Assembly (NCBI GenBank): GCA_015227615.1
Contig: JAALGZ010000005.1
Coordinates: 496,001 to 560,000, forward strand
Source: Labyrinthula sp. Ha
Lineage: Eukaryota > Sar > Bigyra > Labyrinthulida > Labyrinthulaceae
Reading direction: 5' to 3'
Length of the DNA stretch: 64,000 nucleotides
Under the pieces are notes generated by a model that was given only the letters and a program-made list of their open reading frames with translations, had not been told where the DNA came from and searched no databases. Positions within the stretch are counted from its first letter, which is position 1; each line of letters starts with the position of its first letter. The position numbers and the translations under genes were made by a program. Below, piece by piece: positions 11,921-23,570 of the stretch.

Positions 11921-14716
11921 AGCAGCTATACAGGAAACTTAACACAAATCTCTATGGTAATTCAACATTTACTCTTATAATTTTATCTATTGGTATGAGA
12001 TCTTGGTCTATTGAAATAACAGTTTTGTATCCTTCAGTAGAGCAAGGAAACTATATATTATATGAGTTAAATCAATGGCACGTAATAGAGGCTAAAAATG
12101 TTTGTTTCGGAGTGTGAAACTTGTTATTTTGATATACAGACATAATTTGCTTAGATGAATGTGCACATACGCAAATGCTTTTTTCATGTGGCTGACTAGT
12201 CAAATAAGCAAAGTCCATGTTGAGCATTCAAGCATTTATCTTCTTAATGAAATTTTGAATTTTTCTATAAAATTACTCCTCATGACTAGTTGGATTATGT
12301 TCTAAATATACTTGAAGGACTAAACACCTATTTGATATTGAAACCATTTTGAGTTGTGATAAACCATGAAAATCCCTACTGTGGAAGATTATAAACAAGA
12401 ACTTCGACTATGGTTTAACTTAACAATCGGAGTAAATAAAAATTAAAGAGAGAGCTAAAATTATGTAATTACATAGATAGGTTTGAGCTTCAACACTTTC
12501 AAAATGAAATATGTTACTCTCGGTTAGCATATTCACCTTAAAGCGAAGGTTCACAAACATATGACGCAGTTTTAGAAAAGAAGTTCTTTAAGGTTATTAT
12601 TTACTAACTGGGATATACCGAAGAAAAGTATCATATGTATCTTATAATAGTAGTTAATGTCTGTGAACGTTACAGTTTTCTACATGCACAAAAGCTATGT
12701 AGCACTGATTCAAGAAATATTTTAATTTCATCGACAGCGTTTTATCTTTTCATATGAAGGAATGTCTTTGCCTTAATGATAAATCATACCTTTTTGTATT
12801 TGAAAATTAAAATAAGGTAACACTAGTAAATATTTTAGTTTCAACTACTTTTCTCTGGTGGGTAATTAGTTTGTTCCTTTAGTATACTTTACACCATTGA
12901 AAAAAATGCATTCTGCCACTAGACTTCATGCTCGACATGAAAACGGCTATTTTTTTACACCTTGCCTTCGTAAAAATCTTCTTAGTAAGATTGAAACTAA
13001 TAGTAAGTAAAAGCAATACTTTCTGTCCTAACATCCTACAACGTGAAAAGCGTATAGTGACAATGTTGTACCCATAAATTTTATTGGAGCTTAGAAGTAA
13101 TTAATATTTGTAAACTTTTAAAACTACTTCTTATTAAGCTTGACTAAATGATGCCTGAAGCTGTTTAAGAGCTTTGACTTATTAACCAGATGGTGATTCA
13201 TGTTAAAATTTGTTAACCAGCTGCGGGAAGTAGGATGGATACCATTTTATATCTACCCAAATAGGGTTCCAGTTCTCATGTTCAGCATAATATAAATGCG
13301 CTTTTTTTTCTTTCAGCAGAAGTCATGGGCATGTCTTAAAAAGCAAAGGTACGCGAATATCTTTAAGTAACATCAGTATACAGCGCCGTAGTACCGCACC
13401 TAAAGCTAGCTTCACATCAGTGAAAGGAAAAAATTTGTTGATAGCTTAGCACAAAATTTTTATTTATTGTAAGAAAGGGATTCCCTGCATACACAGGCTA
13501 CTAAAAATTATCCCTTGGGTCGATAGGATGGGTTATCATGTGCCTGTTACACATACTGCAGTCTTACATGGAGCTCACGCCAGCAGAAATGTTTATTTGA
13601 GAAAATGAGGACTTTCATTGTCAACCAAACCATGTTTTAGAAATTTTGAAAATTCTCAGTAAATTATAGGATTTCTTGAACTTTCAATAACAAGTTCTTC
13701 GAGAGTTCAACAGCACGTTTATCAGAGAAATTGTTGATATGAATGTGTAGTCTGCGTAAGTTAGCTTAAACTATGCAGTTCGAAAGTATTATTCGGGACC
13801 AAGGCAGACTTATGATAAAAAAAAATTATAAAAGATAAACTTAGTTTCAACAGATATTCTGTGTGACTTTCAGAAGATTCTGTGAATTACAAACAAACTG
13901 AAACCTTTCTCAAAGATCTCTGAAGGTTCCTCCAGTATTTATTGTAAATTATCGGGTACATTTCTTGAAGAACCACATTAACCATTTGACATGTAGTCAA
14001 ATGTAGTGTAAACTTTCTTCGAGCAGATTTCAATTTTCATAAAAAATTATTTATCCCAAATTTACTTCAATTTTGGTAGTGCTTTGAAACTGAAATACTA
14101 GTATGGCTTAGTAACTAGAGGATTCCATTAAAAGGCCATAAGACCCAGTTTTCAGTGAGATACGCAGAGGTTCTCAGTTCGAGCTCACAGTCCTTGTCAG
14201 GTTTCTCATATTCAGTCAGTCGCCGCAAATTTTCTCAATAATTGATTGAGACCTCAAGTGAATCTTATACCGCCCTTTAGACCTAGCTAATTTGCACGAT
14301 AAACCTATGAGATCCATTTGGCAAGTTTTGATAAGAAGCAGTTACCCAGCTGATGTGTCTTTGTTTAGCTAATAAATTTTTTATACTATAGTTTTTATGT
14401 TAATTGCAGACCTCTAAGAATTTTGCCTCGAAATTTTGGAGAGCAAACGCTTCATGTTCAAATGAGAAATCATGATTACTAGCTCGTTTCTTTCGACATG
14501 AAAAGCATTGTTCATTGAATTAGAATAATTTTCAATAACCTTTTTATTTTTTCAATCAATTATAAAGTCGCATTCTTATTATCTACTTCACTGGGTAATT
14601 TTTTAAAATTTTACGTTTCCATCAACATTTTTCTCTTTAGACATGTCCAAAGAATACATGCATTGTCTAAACAGGTCAGTCCTCTTTACCTCAGGGTAAG
14701 CAAAAAAAATCAAGAA
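11921..14716. other. Gene-free AT-rich stretch
   Basis: No open frame of note and no recognisable RNA gene or repeat. It separates the HDAC/exonuclease pair from the ROCO gene and must contain upstream regions of both the exonuclease and the ROCO gene. Confidence 0.55.
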
Positions 14717-17700
14717 ATGACGGAGAACAGAAATGATGTGAAAAGCAGCTGGGGTATACCCGTTCCAGTTGACAACCAATTCTATACGCGATCAATTAAA
14801 TCTAAATTTACAATTACTTGGTATACTCGTTCTTTTTCCAGTAACCTCTAGGTTGAATGAGAAGAAAGGCGAAATAAGAGATGAGGAGCAGTACAGAATG
14901 TACAGAGAAAACACTTTTCGTGATTCATTTGGAAATTTTGTTCACCATTATATTCGAACAAAAGATATTGAGGAGCTGGAGTATATGTTTGTGCTTAGTT
15001 GACTTTAGATTCATTCAGGTTCCTTTAAACCAGAACCAAAAGCATTTTTACAGCTTCCTTCGAAAAACTGTCAACGTTAACTCGATAAAGTATTTTTTTC
15101 TTTTACTTTATTTTTTAGGTTTAGATGCTGCACAATTGCTCATAAGTTCCTTGACCAACTTGAAGATTTTCAAGAAGTTTCTAAACTTAAGAGAATTTGG
15201 TATTTTTTTTTCTTTTTTCTTATTGGAAGGTTTGTTGATTGCGAATTTCAACAGGACGATGAACTGAAAACATCGAAAGTTTTTGAAAGGTTGATTCCAA
15301 AGTTTACCTCTCTAGTAGACTTCAAGTAACCTGTTTTTCTTTATCAGTGTTAGGATGAAAAACTGCGGCTTTACAACCTTTAGTGATATTGCTATTCCAT
15401 TTTTGAAAGATACTTCTCGTTTAACTGAAATGATGTCTTTTAAGTATGGTTTTATTCAGAATTATTCTTTAGCTTTATGGACAATAACGTTAAGCTTGTG
15501 AACTCCGACACAAAAATTATGAGAGACCTGCTTCACAAATGGGAAGGCCTTCTTCGTTTTGTGTAAATATCTTGAATTATTTGACTATCCAGGGTTAAGG
15601 GGATGGGAAACTCAGATGAGATTAATGTATCTACTCTGGAAGGTGAGGTTACAAGAAATAGAGAAAAAGGAAGACTTATGCTTTGCGCAGTGAACGAGAA
15701 GGAGATTGCTAAAGACTTGCTTCATACCAGGCTGAGTTTGTTTTTTGAAAAACAATTGCAGCATTCTTATTCACAGGAGACTGAGATTAAGGAATCTTTG
15801 CTTATTTTTGTCGGTACAGAGTGTGTTTTATTTAGTGTTCAGGCGATGGTCGAGTAGGTAAAACCGAAACCTTACAAAATTTATTATCGAAAAAGTTCGA
15901 AAAGGGAAAAAGGTCGACAGTTGTTTTGGACATGCACAATGTGTTTATGGTGGATTATTTGAAACCAGCAAATTGGAAACCAGTGAATCCTAGTGATGTT
16001 GCGGTTCAAAGAGTTAAGAATGTTTTGCCTACAAATCTTATTAAGGCTGCAAATCTATCTGATGAACCAAAACGCAAGTTTCATTTGGCGAAGGAAAAAG
16101 AAATTATAGAAACCACCGTGAAAGATGAGCAGTTTGTGCAATGCTATACTGAAGATAGGTTTGGGTATCAGACTGATGAGTATTATTTCAGGGCGCTTGA
16201 CTTTGGTGGTCAAAGGATCTTTTCCTGCCTCCATCCAATTTTTTTGACTAAAATGGGGACTTATGTTTTAGTATTTAATTGCAATGATTTCACTGATACT
16301 CAAAAACAGAGGATTCAGTTTTGGGGTCGAAGTTTGAACTTGCATGCTGCCAATGCTGGTGTAATTTTAGTGGGCACGCATTGGAATGATGTTGATCCTA
16401 AAAATACAATTAATGAGGAAATAGGAAAACTTGTTCAGAAATCTATGGGAGAACTCTCTATAGTAAAGAATGATAATTTTAACTTTTTCCCAATAGAAAA
16501 TAGTTTAGCTCAATCTCCGCTAAAAAGCAAAATTAAGCTTGCTATTTCAAAGGTAATTACTGGTGCGAATGGAGTAAAAACTGATCGCGTGAAAAGGAGG
16601 CTTCCGGTTGGCTGCGTTCTGTTCATGAGGGATTATTTTTCTAGAGATAAATATGTGAGTAAGAAGGCCTTCACTGATGAGGCACAAGAAGCTGGCCTAA
16701 ATGAAGATGAAATAGAGGCAACGCTTCAAGCCTATGTTCACATGGGTTTAATTCTGTATTTCCCTGACTTGAATAAAGATGCTGAAAAAAATTTTATCAT
16801 TCTTCAGCCTGTTTGGTTGTCTTCTGTTCTCGGGAAGTTCATATTTGATAAGGACCTGCATCAGTATAACGTTAAATTTAGTCCTAAGCTATACGCACAG
16901 AAGGAAGAATACTTAAGAACAGCCTTGATATCCCACGAACTACTTGTTGATCTTCTTCGTGAACTTACCGACGAATTGATTAGATTTGTCATTTCCCTTT
17001 CTTCAAGCTTGTTTATTATGGTCGAGTATGAGTTCAGTAAGGCGGGAAAGGCAGTAAAGAAATACCAGGTTCTTTCACTGGTTCCGCACCTAAAAAAACC
17101 CCTAAAGGTTGGAGAAGTTGGTGATTACCCTGATATGGCTTTCCGATTTCCTTTGGGAATGCCGCAATATGTCTTTCCAAATCTTTGTGGTCAGCTTATA
17201 CAAGAACTTCAAGTTGTTGAGGGAACTGGTGAGCCTGTCATTTTTTCCGATGGGGTGATAGCAAGTTTTGGTAGATACCAAGTAGTGCTGGTGAACAAGG
17301 AGAAAAAGAACAGAGTTTGGGTGAAAGTTCGTGGATCTGTGAGTTACTTGCCTTATGTGCGAAAGCTTGCCTCCCGGGTGGAGAAGAAGTTGTATGATTT
17401 GCAAAAGATCGATGTTAAGTTAATTCTATTCAGAGAGAATGATTATAATACGTTTGTGAATTGTAGTGACTTTGAGAAACATACCAGGGAACAAAAGCTT
17501 CCGAACCCATTGACAAACAAGTTTGTGAAAAGAAATTTTTTTTCTAGATTTGAAGATAGAAAAACCCATGGTTATATTCCTATCAAGGACATACATGTAT
17601 TCCTTGCTCATTCTTGGGCAAATGGAGCACATGAAAAAGTTAAGGAAGTGAAAGTTGAACTAAATAAGCTTAATGTTGAGTGTTGGTTGGATGAGACTAA

Positions 17701-18094
17701 CATGTCGCACAACATTGAAACCAGTATGATTCATGGCTTAAAAGATGCCAAGACAATAGCTTTTTTTGTGACTGAGGAATATTTTCGTAGGTGCGCAGAT
17801 GCAAGAACAAATGCTGCGAGGGAATTTAATGAAATAGCAGCCATGTGGGAAAAGTCCATTGCGGTTATTTTGGAGGAAAAATGCTGCAAGGAATCTAAGT
17901 GGAAGGGAAACCCTGTAAAGATAGTTATTGATAATCTTAAGCAAGAGGAGAAAAAGCGAAATGAGATTAGAATATTTGACTTAAGCTCTCTTGGGAAACG
18001 GAGAAACAACATACCAGAGTTAGCTGCCCTAATTACGAAAATGCGTGGAAGAAAATATCCACCAAAGACGGAAAAAACAAATGCCGAAACGTAA
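14717..18094 (+). CDS. LRR-ROC-COR-TIR protein (ROCO GTPase with a C-terminal TIR domain)
   Basis: Nine exons (14717-14737, 14769-14980, 15009-15089, 15119-15199, 15230-15325, 15354-15443, 15473-15562, 15593-15813, 15843-18094) with introns of 28-31 nt encode 1047 residues. Residues about 75-200 look like RI-type leucine-rich repeats. The ROC GTPase follows: P-loop GDGRVGKT (298-305, split by an intron), switch motif DFGGQ (417-421) and THWND (476-480) at the G4 site. A COR domain (roughly 515-800) follows. The C-terminus (880-1035) is a TIR domain, with HVFLAHSW, then WLDE and NIETSMIHGL. The second block places Glu923 where SARM1-type NADases have their catalytic glutamate. ROCO proteins are GTP-switched dimers; the TIR end suggests an NADase or signalling output. 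The N-terminal exon of 7 codons is the least certain part. The domain order is firm; an immune role is inference. Confidence 0.85.
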
Positions 18095-18352
18095 TGTTAA
18101 TCACTTTACATCAAGGACAGTGTGCTGAACTGCTTAAACCCTTTACAGAAGTAGTGCGAAAGTAAATATTTGAATATTGCGTTGTTGATAATCTCAAAAG
18201 CCAGCAAAATTTAAGGAAAGTATTTTCCTCAATCAGTGTAGAACCTCTTGGACATTGGCACCAGGCATGCATGAAATTTTGAATTTCGTTTTAAGCTACC
18301 ACGTGACAAGATTATTCGAAGCAAAATCGGACACGCTCAGACAACAGGCCAT

Positions 18353-18874
18353 TTACGATTCATTTGCTCGTCGGAGCCTTATCTTCAAAGGCAGTCCTTC
18401 GAAATCTTCATTTGAGGAAGAAGTTTTTGTATTTTGCTCTAATCTTCCTATTTTGGGAGTTGGTATATTTTCGTCCACATCTTCCTTGACAAAACCGTCT
18501 GATTCTTCCTCTTCAGACTCGTTCTCTACGGATACAGATTTAGGATCCTGACCAGCAACCTCAGCAATAGTCTTAGCAACTGCAACTGACTTCTTTTTTA
18601 TACATTTACAAGAAACGGAGGGCTTTCTGCATTTTCTGCACATAGACCCTTTGTATCCTTTTTGCACAGGGTCAACAGCTTCTTCCGCAGACTCCTGTTC
18701 GACTGGGATTTCCATTTTTGATAAGAGTTCACACCTTGCACATAGCACCTTTCGTTTCTTGATACTATCCCATGCACATCCTTTGAATCTGCGATGAACA
18801 GCAGCTCCAGAACCTTGGTCTCTGCTTGGAGCATCTAGAATGTTTGATCGCGGAACATACCAGAAAGGATTCAT
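18353..18874 (-). CDS. Small Cys-rich protein with acidic C-terminus, unknown
   Basis: I do not recognise this 173-residue protein. It has a CARC pair near residue 46 and a denser CRKCRKPSVSCKC cluster near residue 85, so one zinc-binding site is plausible. The tail is Ser/Glu-rich, with an ESEEEESDG tract. The frame stays open upstream to 19003, which would add 43 residues, but that part overlaps the first exon of the divergent LRR gene. The start at 18874 (MNPFWYVP) is therefore preferred. It lies between two repeat-domain genes, about 40 bp from the start of the divergent LRR gene and 258 bp from the stop of the ROCO gene. A nuclear or chromatin role would fit the composition but is a guess. 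Confidence 0.6.
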   Translation of the reverse strand: MNPFWYVPRSNILDAPSRDQGSGAAVHRRFKGCAWDSIKKRKVLCARCELLSKMEIPVEQESAEEAVDPVQKGYKGSMCRKCRKPSVSCKCIKKKSVAVAKTIAEVAGQDPKSVSVENESEEEESDGFVKEDVDENIPTPKIGRLEQNTKTSSSNEDFEGLPLKIRLRRANES

Positions 18875-18916
18875 TTTTCTTACTTCTCGCAAAATGGCAT
18901 TACTACAGTTTGTTTC

Positions 18917-21759
18917 ATGAACGAAACCAGAATGAATAAAAAGTTTGAAGTTGTTCACACGCTGCGGTTGGCAGTGATGGTACTTAATTCTGATAGTGCT
19001 CAAAGTCTAAAGTATCTCTATGTTTAACTTACAAACTTAGACTAAATGATGTGATTATAGGGGAGGAAGGGGGGAGAGAGCTGAGTGCAGTCTTAGAAGG
19101 TAACAACTGTGTGAATAGGTTGGATTTAAAAGGTTGTGGTTTGGAAAATGAAGGCTTGAAATATCTTGTTGAATCAATTCTCAAACGTCAAAAAGAATCA
19201 ATTATGTACGAACTTGTTTTGGCCAACAATTCCTTCAATGATTTCAGTCTCCCATCTATAGAACAACTTTTAAGCAAGCCGCAGATTCATCTCGTCCACC
19301 TAGATTTAAGCTCCAACTCTCTTGGACCATATTTTTCAAAGAATCTAAGTGCAGGTGTTGCTGCAAGTCTGACTCTGGAAGTTCTCATTTTAGACAACAA
19401 CCCTAGTTTAGGGGGAAAAGCAGCAACAGAAGTGTTAAATGGTGTAATAGAGAACAACAGTTTAAGGAACTTTTCTGTTTCTAGTTGTAACTTAACTAGA
19501 GACGCCTTTTTGTTAGTTTCCAACCTCATTATGTTGAATAAAACTAATCTGAAACAGTTGTCTATGAACAAGAACAAACTAGATCAAGTTGTCGCTTATA
19601 AAATTGGTAACGCTTTAACCAAAAATACAAACTTGAAAATCCTGGGTTTGGAAGAAACAGGCTTGAATCATTATGGTGGATTTGCCATTTTTGATTGTTT
19701 TTCTTCAAATACAAAAATTGAACGTTTATCTGTTAACAACAACCAAGGAATTGATGCTGAAATGTTTATGGATCTCTCGGAAAGCATTTCCAAAAGTTCA
19801 ACTTTAGTTTTTCTAGATCTTTCAAACTCAAATGTAGGTAATGGGTCAGAGTTTTTGTTTCAAGGTCTTTCTAAAGCAAACATACTTGAAGAGCTGAAAC
19901 TTAGCAACAATGGCATCGAAGCCGAGGGGGTCATATCTTTGTTCCCTTGGTTGAAAAGACTTAGATGCTCACTTAGAGTACTGGATTTAAGTAAGAATAA
20001 ACTGGGTGATTATTTTGCACGTGAGCTGAGCGCTTCATTAAAAACGAACTCAAGTCTTCAAGAACTTGACCTAACCATGAATTTAATAAGAGAAGAAGGA
20101 ATAACAAGCTTGGTACATTATCTGGAAGGAAATGTCGAATCGTTGCGTACTATCAATCTAGAAAAGAACAATATTACAGGGAAGACACATCTAATGTTGG
20201 GAAGCCTACTAGAAGTAAATCTTTGGATTGAAACGCTCTCAATTGGAGGAAAAATGCAGGATCTAATAGTTAGTAAGTTGCAAAAATCGGCCATAGCAAG
20301 AAAGGATCACGCCATCGCTGCAGTCACTCAGGTTTACCATAATCTGAAGGAAGATACAGAAAGCTCTCTTAATATTTGTGTAAAACGAGTTAATATATTC
20401 GGAAATCAGAAGCAAGCAAAGATTTTTATTAATGTCTGTGAATATGACTCAGAACAACTAGAATGTTTTTGGAAGTTTTGGGTTCATGGGGAAAATGAGT
20501 CAATTAAGGAATCTGCTGAGAAACTTTTTAGAGAAACTGTTGGACAAGAACAGGATTTAAGAATGAACTCAAGAAAAAAAGTTTCCTTGCAACTTGGAAA
20601 GGTTAGGGAAAAAGTACAACAGATGGAAATTGAAGAAGAAATTAAGAAACTGAAAAAAAAGAAAATGTTCAAGGTTCCTTCTTTGGAAGAAGCTGGAATT
20701 TCTTTTAAGAAGAAGATTGACACTCTAACGCGAAAAAAAAGGAGTAAGGACAAAACCACTGAGTCTCCTCATGTCAAAAAAAACATATTTTCTCTGTTCA
20801 AACCTGGATCAGGTCTTCGGAAAGGATCGAAAGATGAGGCTGTTGAAGTTGTTTCCGAGGCTGATTCTCAAGAATCATTTCTGTCTGTACTCGTAGATGA
20901 AGAAACAGAAGTTAAACCTGCGCAAAGGTCGCCTATACCCATGCCAGAGCCGGTAAAATCACCTGTATTAGAGAAAAGAACAAGTGCAGTATATCGAACT
21001 TTAAGTGTGATTCAGGGAATGGATCCAGAGATTGATAAAGGGATCACTCCGACCTTTGAGAAAGATATTCTAGAGAAAAAGGTACAAACTGCCGCGTCTT
21101 TACTTTTTGATCTTGGATTTAATAAAAAGCAAAGGGAGCAACTAGAGATTTATGATGACATGTTCTTTGTTCTTAATGAACCCATTGTGGAGGGTGATAT
21201 AACACTCCTTCTATTTTCAGTTGATAACTACCAGGAAGAAATTCTAGAGCAGTTAGAGATGTTAAAGAGAAACTTTAAAGGTGAAAGGAACGCGAAACCA
21301 GAATGCATTTTTGTTGCTCTTGGGGTTTTTACAACAGAAGCCAAATTACAGGATGTAGAAACCTTCATAAATGAACAAGGGGTGCAGCATCTTTCTATTG
21401 TTAGAAACGAGCCACTTGGTCTGAGTTTTTTTCTTCTTACCAAGCAGCGTCACATGCTACCAACTTTGTTAACAGCAACATGCCAAGGGGTATCAATAGC
21501 TGTAACTTATTCACAGATTGCTGCTCTGGAAATAATCTCCAAAGAACTTTCTGAAAACATTTTTATTGCATCTGATGAGCTTTTTCTTTTTCGTTCACTA
21601 TCTGAAGAGCTTATTCAAAAGGCAGTGAGGATTATGGAAAGGTTTGGAGTAATATGCATTCTGCATCAGGGATCTGGAGAATATATATTTAACAAGAATG
21701 CTGTACGTTATCAAAAAGGAAATATTAAAGAGAAAACTCTAAAAGAGCTTTTAGGATAA
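18917..21759 (+). CDS. Large RI/NLRC-type leucine-rich-repeat protein with novel C-terminal domain
   Basis: Two exons (18917-19011 and 19041-21759) with a 29-nt intron give 937 residues. Later in-frame ATGs at 18932 and 18977 are also possible starts. Residues about 30-420 are ribonuclease-inhibitor-type LRRs, as in NLRC and RanGAP proteins; good repeats include LRVLDLSKNKLGD and LQELDLTMNLI. Next comes a mixed region, then a Lys/Glu-rich helical segment (about 540-620) that is strongly basic and probably coiled coil. A Ser/Pro-rich linker ends near 690. The last 240 residues form a compact-looking alpha/beta domain that I cannot assign. There is no NACHT or NB-ARC ATPase, so it is not a full NLR. 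Its proximity to the ROC-COR-TIR gene is suggestive only. Confidence 0.8.
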
Positions 21760-23570
21760 GCCTTTGGCTTTAACTGGAGAAGCAAAATGACCATAGGATA
21801 CATATTAATGTCAAATACATTTTATAGGTTTACCTGTACCTTATTTTGTTGCAAGATTTTATAAAGTAGTGAAAATACATCTGAGTTTTTGTAGTCAATT
21901 TTATTATACCGCTTTTGGAAGAAAAACTTAAGTAGAAAACTTATGTCCTCATGTCGATATATACTCTCAATGTTATACGCTGAGTTTGTCCCAGATCTCA
22001 TGAGACGCTGTTGCCGTACTTTATAACCTAAAGTTTTTACCCAATAGACATCAAACAAAGAGTCTTATATGACCAGAGGTAAGCTCAACCAATTATATTA
22101 ACCTCTCACTGCACAGTTGAAGGAAAGCTAGTAAGAAGTTTCCTTTCAGTAGATTCACGTTTCCAAATTGAGAAAAAGTGATACCAGTAAAATCTGCTGT
22201 AGTATCTGATTAATTACTCATTCATATAGTGTGGGTTTCTATTCCGGCTCAATTAACCCTAGAGGTAGATTCATCTTAATTATCACTCTTCAAAGCTTTC
22301 AGTAGCTCCAACTCCTTACCAGAAGCTTATCACGAACGTTAAATTAGCAAGTATCGCAGGATTAAAATCGGCGTGTACTTTTGTCAATATTCCAGAGACC
22401 TAGATATCCTTTACAAAAAAATCAGTGGACACAAACTCTACCTTTATTAAAGTTGTCGTTATAATTGTATCACGACCATTTCTGGCGCTGCTCACCATGT
22501 GAACAGAAAAAAACTCTATCATGAATTCTCCACGATTCAAATATGTTCGGAAGCAGTATATTTGGCAACGCATGGAATACTTTATCTTTATCTTTAATTT
22601 TCTCTTGCTCTAGTTTTTCACTAAGTTTTTGATGAAACAGCTAACATAAAAATTGAGCTTTTTCTAGAAAGAGATTAGCTTCGATATTTAATAGGAGTAT
22701 GTTGATAGAAGTAAAACTGCGGCACATAAGGGACAAGTATATTAATCCGGCAGCGAGTGATATTTGTTATAATTAATCTAGTTCTCTTCACTACACACTT
22801 CGTGTATATATTAATCGGTTATTAATTATAATAGCAGCATCATATAGCATAGTGATAGTAGTATATACATGTTTTGAGAAATTATAGCATAACCAATCTG
22901 ACGAGATTATCAGAAGATAAAGCAACGAAAAAAGAGTATAGCAAACAGCAAGATAAAAAATTAGAGTAGAAGAGATTCAATTTGAGTAAACTGTCTTGGG
23001 AAAGTATAAATCCCCATATTTAAAGATTTATTCGGTTCAAGGAATTCAATTTTAGTTCTTCCAAGTGTCTCGCGAGTCTTAGACTTTAAGTCAACATTAT
23101 AAATGCTTAAGTATCTCCAGTATATATGCCTAAAGTTCTTTTTAGTAACTCTGTCTCACTATCAAGTATCTGATGGTTCAATATTTCATTCCGAGCAGAT
23201 GAACATTGTTGTGGTTTTGTATAATAATTTGTTTCAGCTATGGAAGTAATTATCTGGATGCACCATAATATCGATTTGATTGTTATAAGTATGTTATGGT
23301 ATGGAATTGTTACTGGAATAACAGTAGAGAAACGAATCTTCTTGAGGTGCGATATTACCGTTGTTTTTAGTTTTTTGTTAAAAAATGTAACGGTTAAGTA
23401 TAATACAAGAAAAGAAAATTTAAAAGCCATAAGTGAATTTGAGAAGAGAAGTTTATTAAATTTTACATTGAATTGAACCCTATTTTTTGGACTTGAGGTT
23501 TTTTATAAGGTCCAAGTTGTGTTAGTGATTGGTTTTTTCTTCCGCGGACGTCTTAAGAGTAAATTACAAC
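21760..23570. other. Gene-free stretch upstream of the dehydrogenase
   Basis: Only short, unconvincing frames occur, on both strands. An inverted CCAAT box (ATTGG, 23528-23532) lies 39 bp before the next start codon. A GGTTCAATTC-like box near 23475 on the minus strand was examined as a tRNA T-arm, but it has no pairing stem. Confidence 0.5.

Noticed and set aside
15326-15347. 22-nt intron option in the ROCO gene
   Set aside because: An acceptor 6 nt further gives a 28-nt intron matching all others and a better LRR sequence (DFKMKNCGF).
18875-19003. 43-residue N-terminal extension of the Cys-rich protein
   Set aside because: It overlaps, on the opposite strand, the first exon of the LRR gene, which is supported by a 29-nt intron and LRR pattern; the shorter start is simpler.
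23455-23500. Minus-strand GGTTCAATTC as a tRNA T-loop
   Set aside because: No complementary stem and no cloverleaf upstream.
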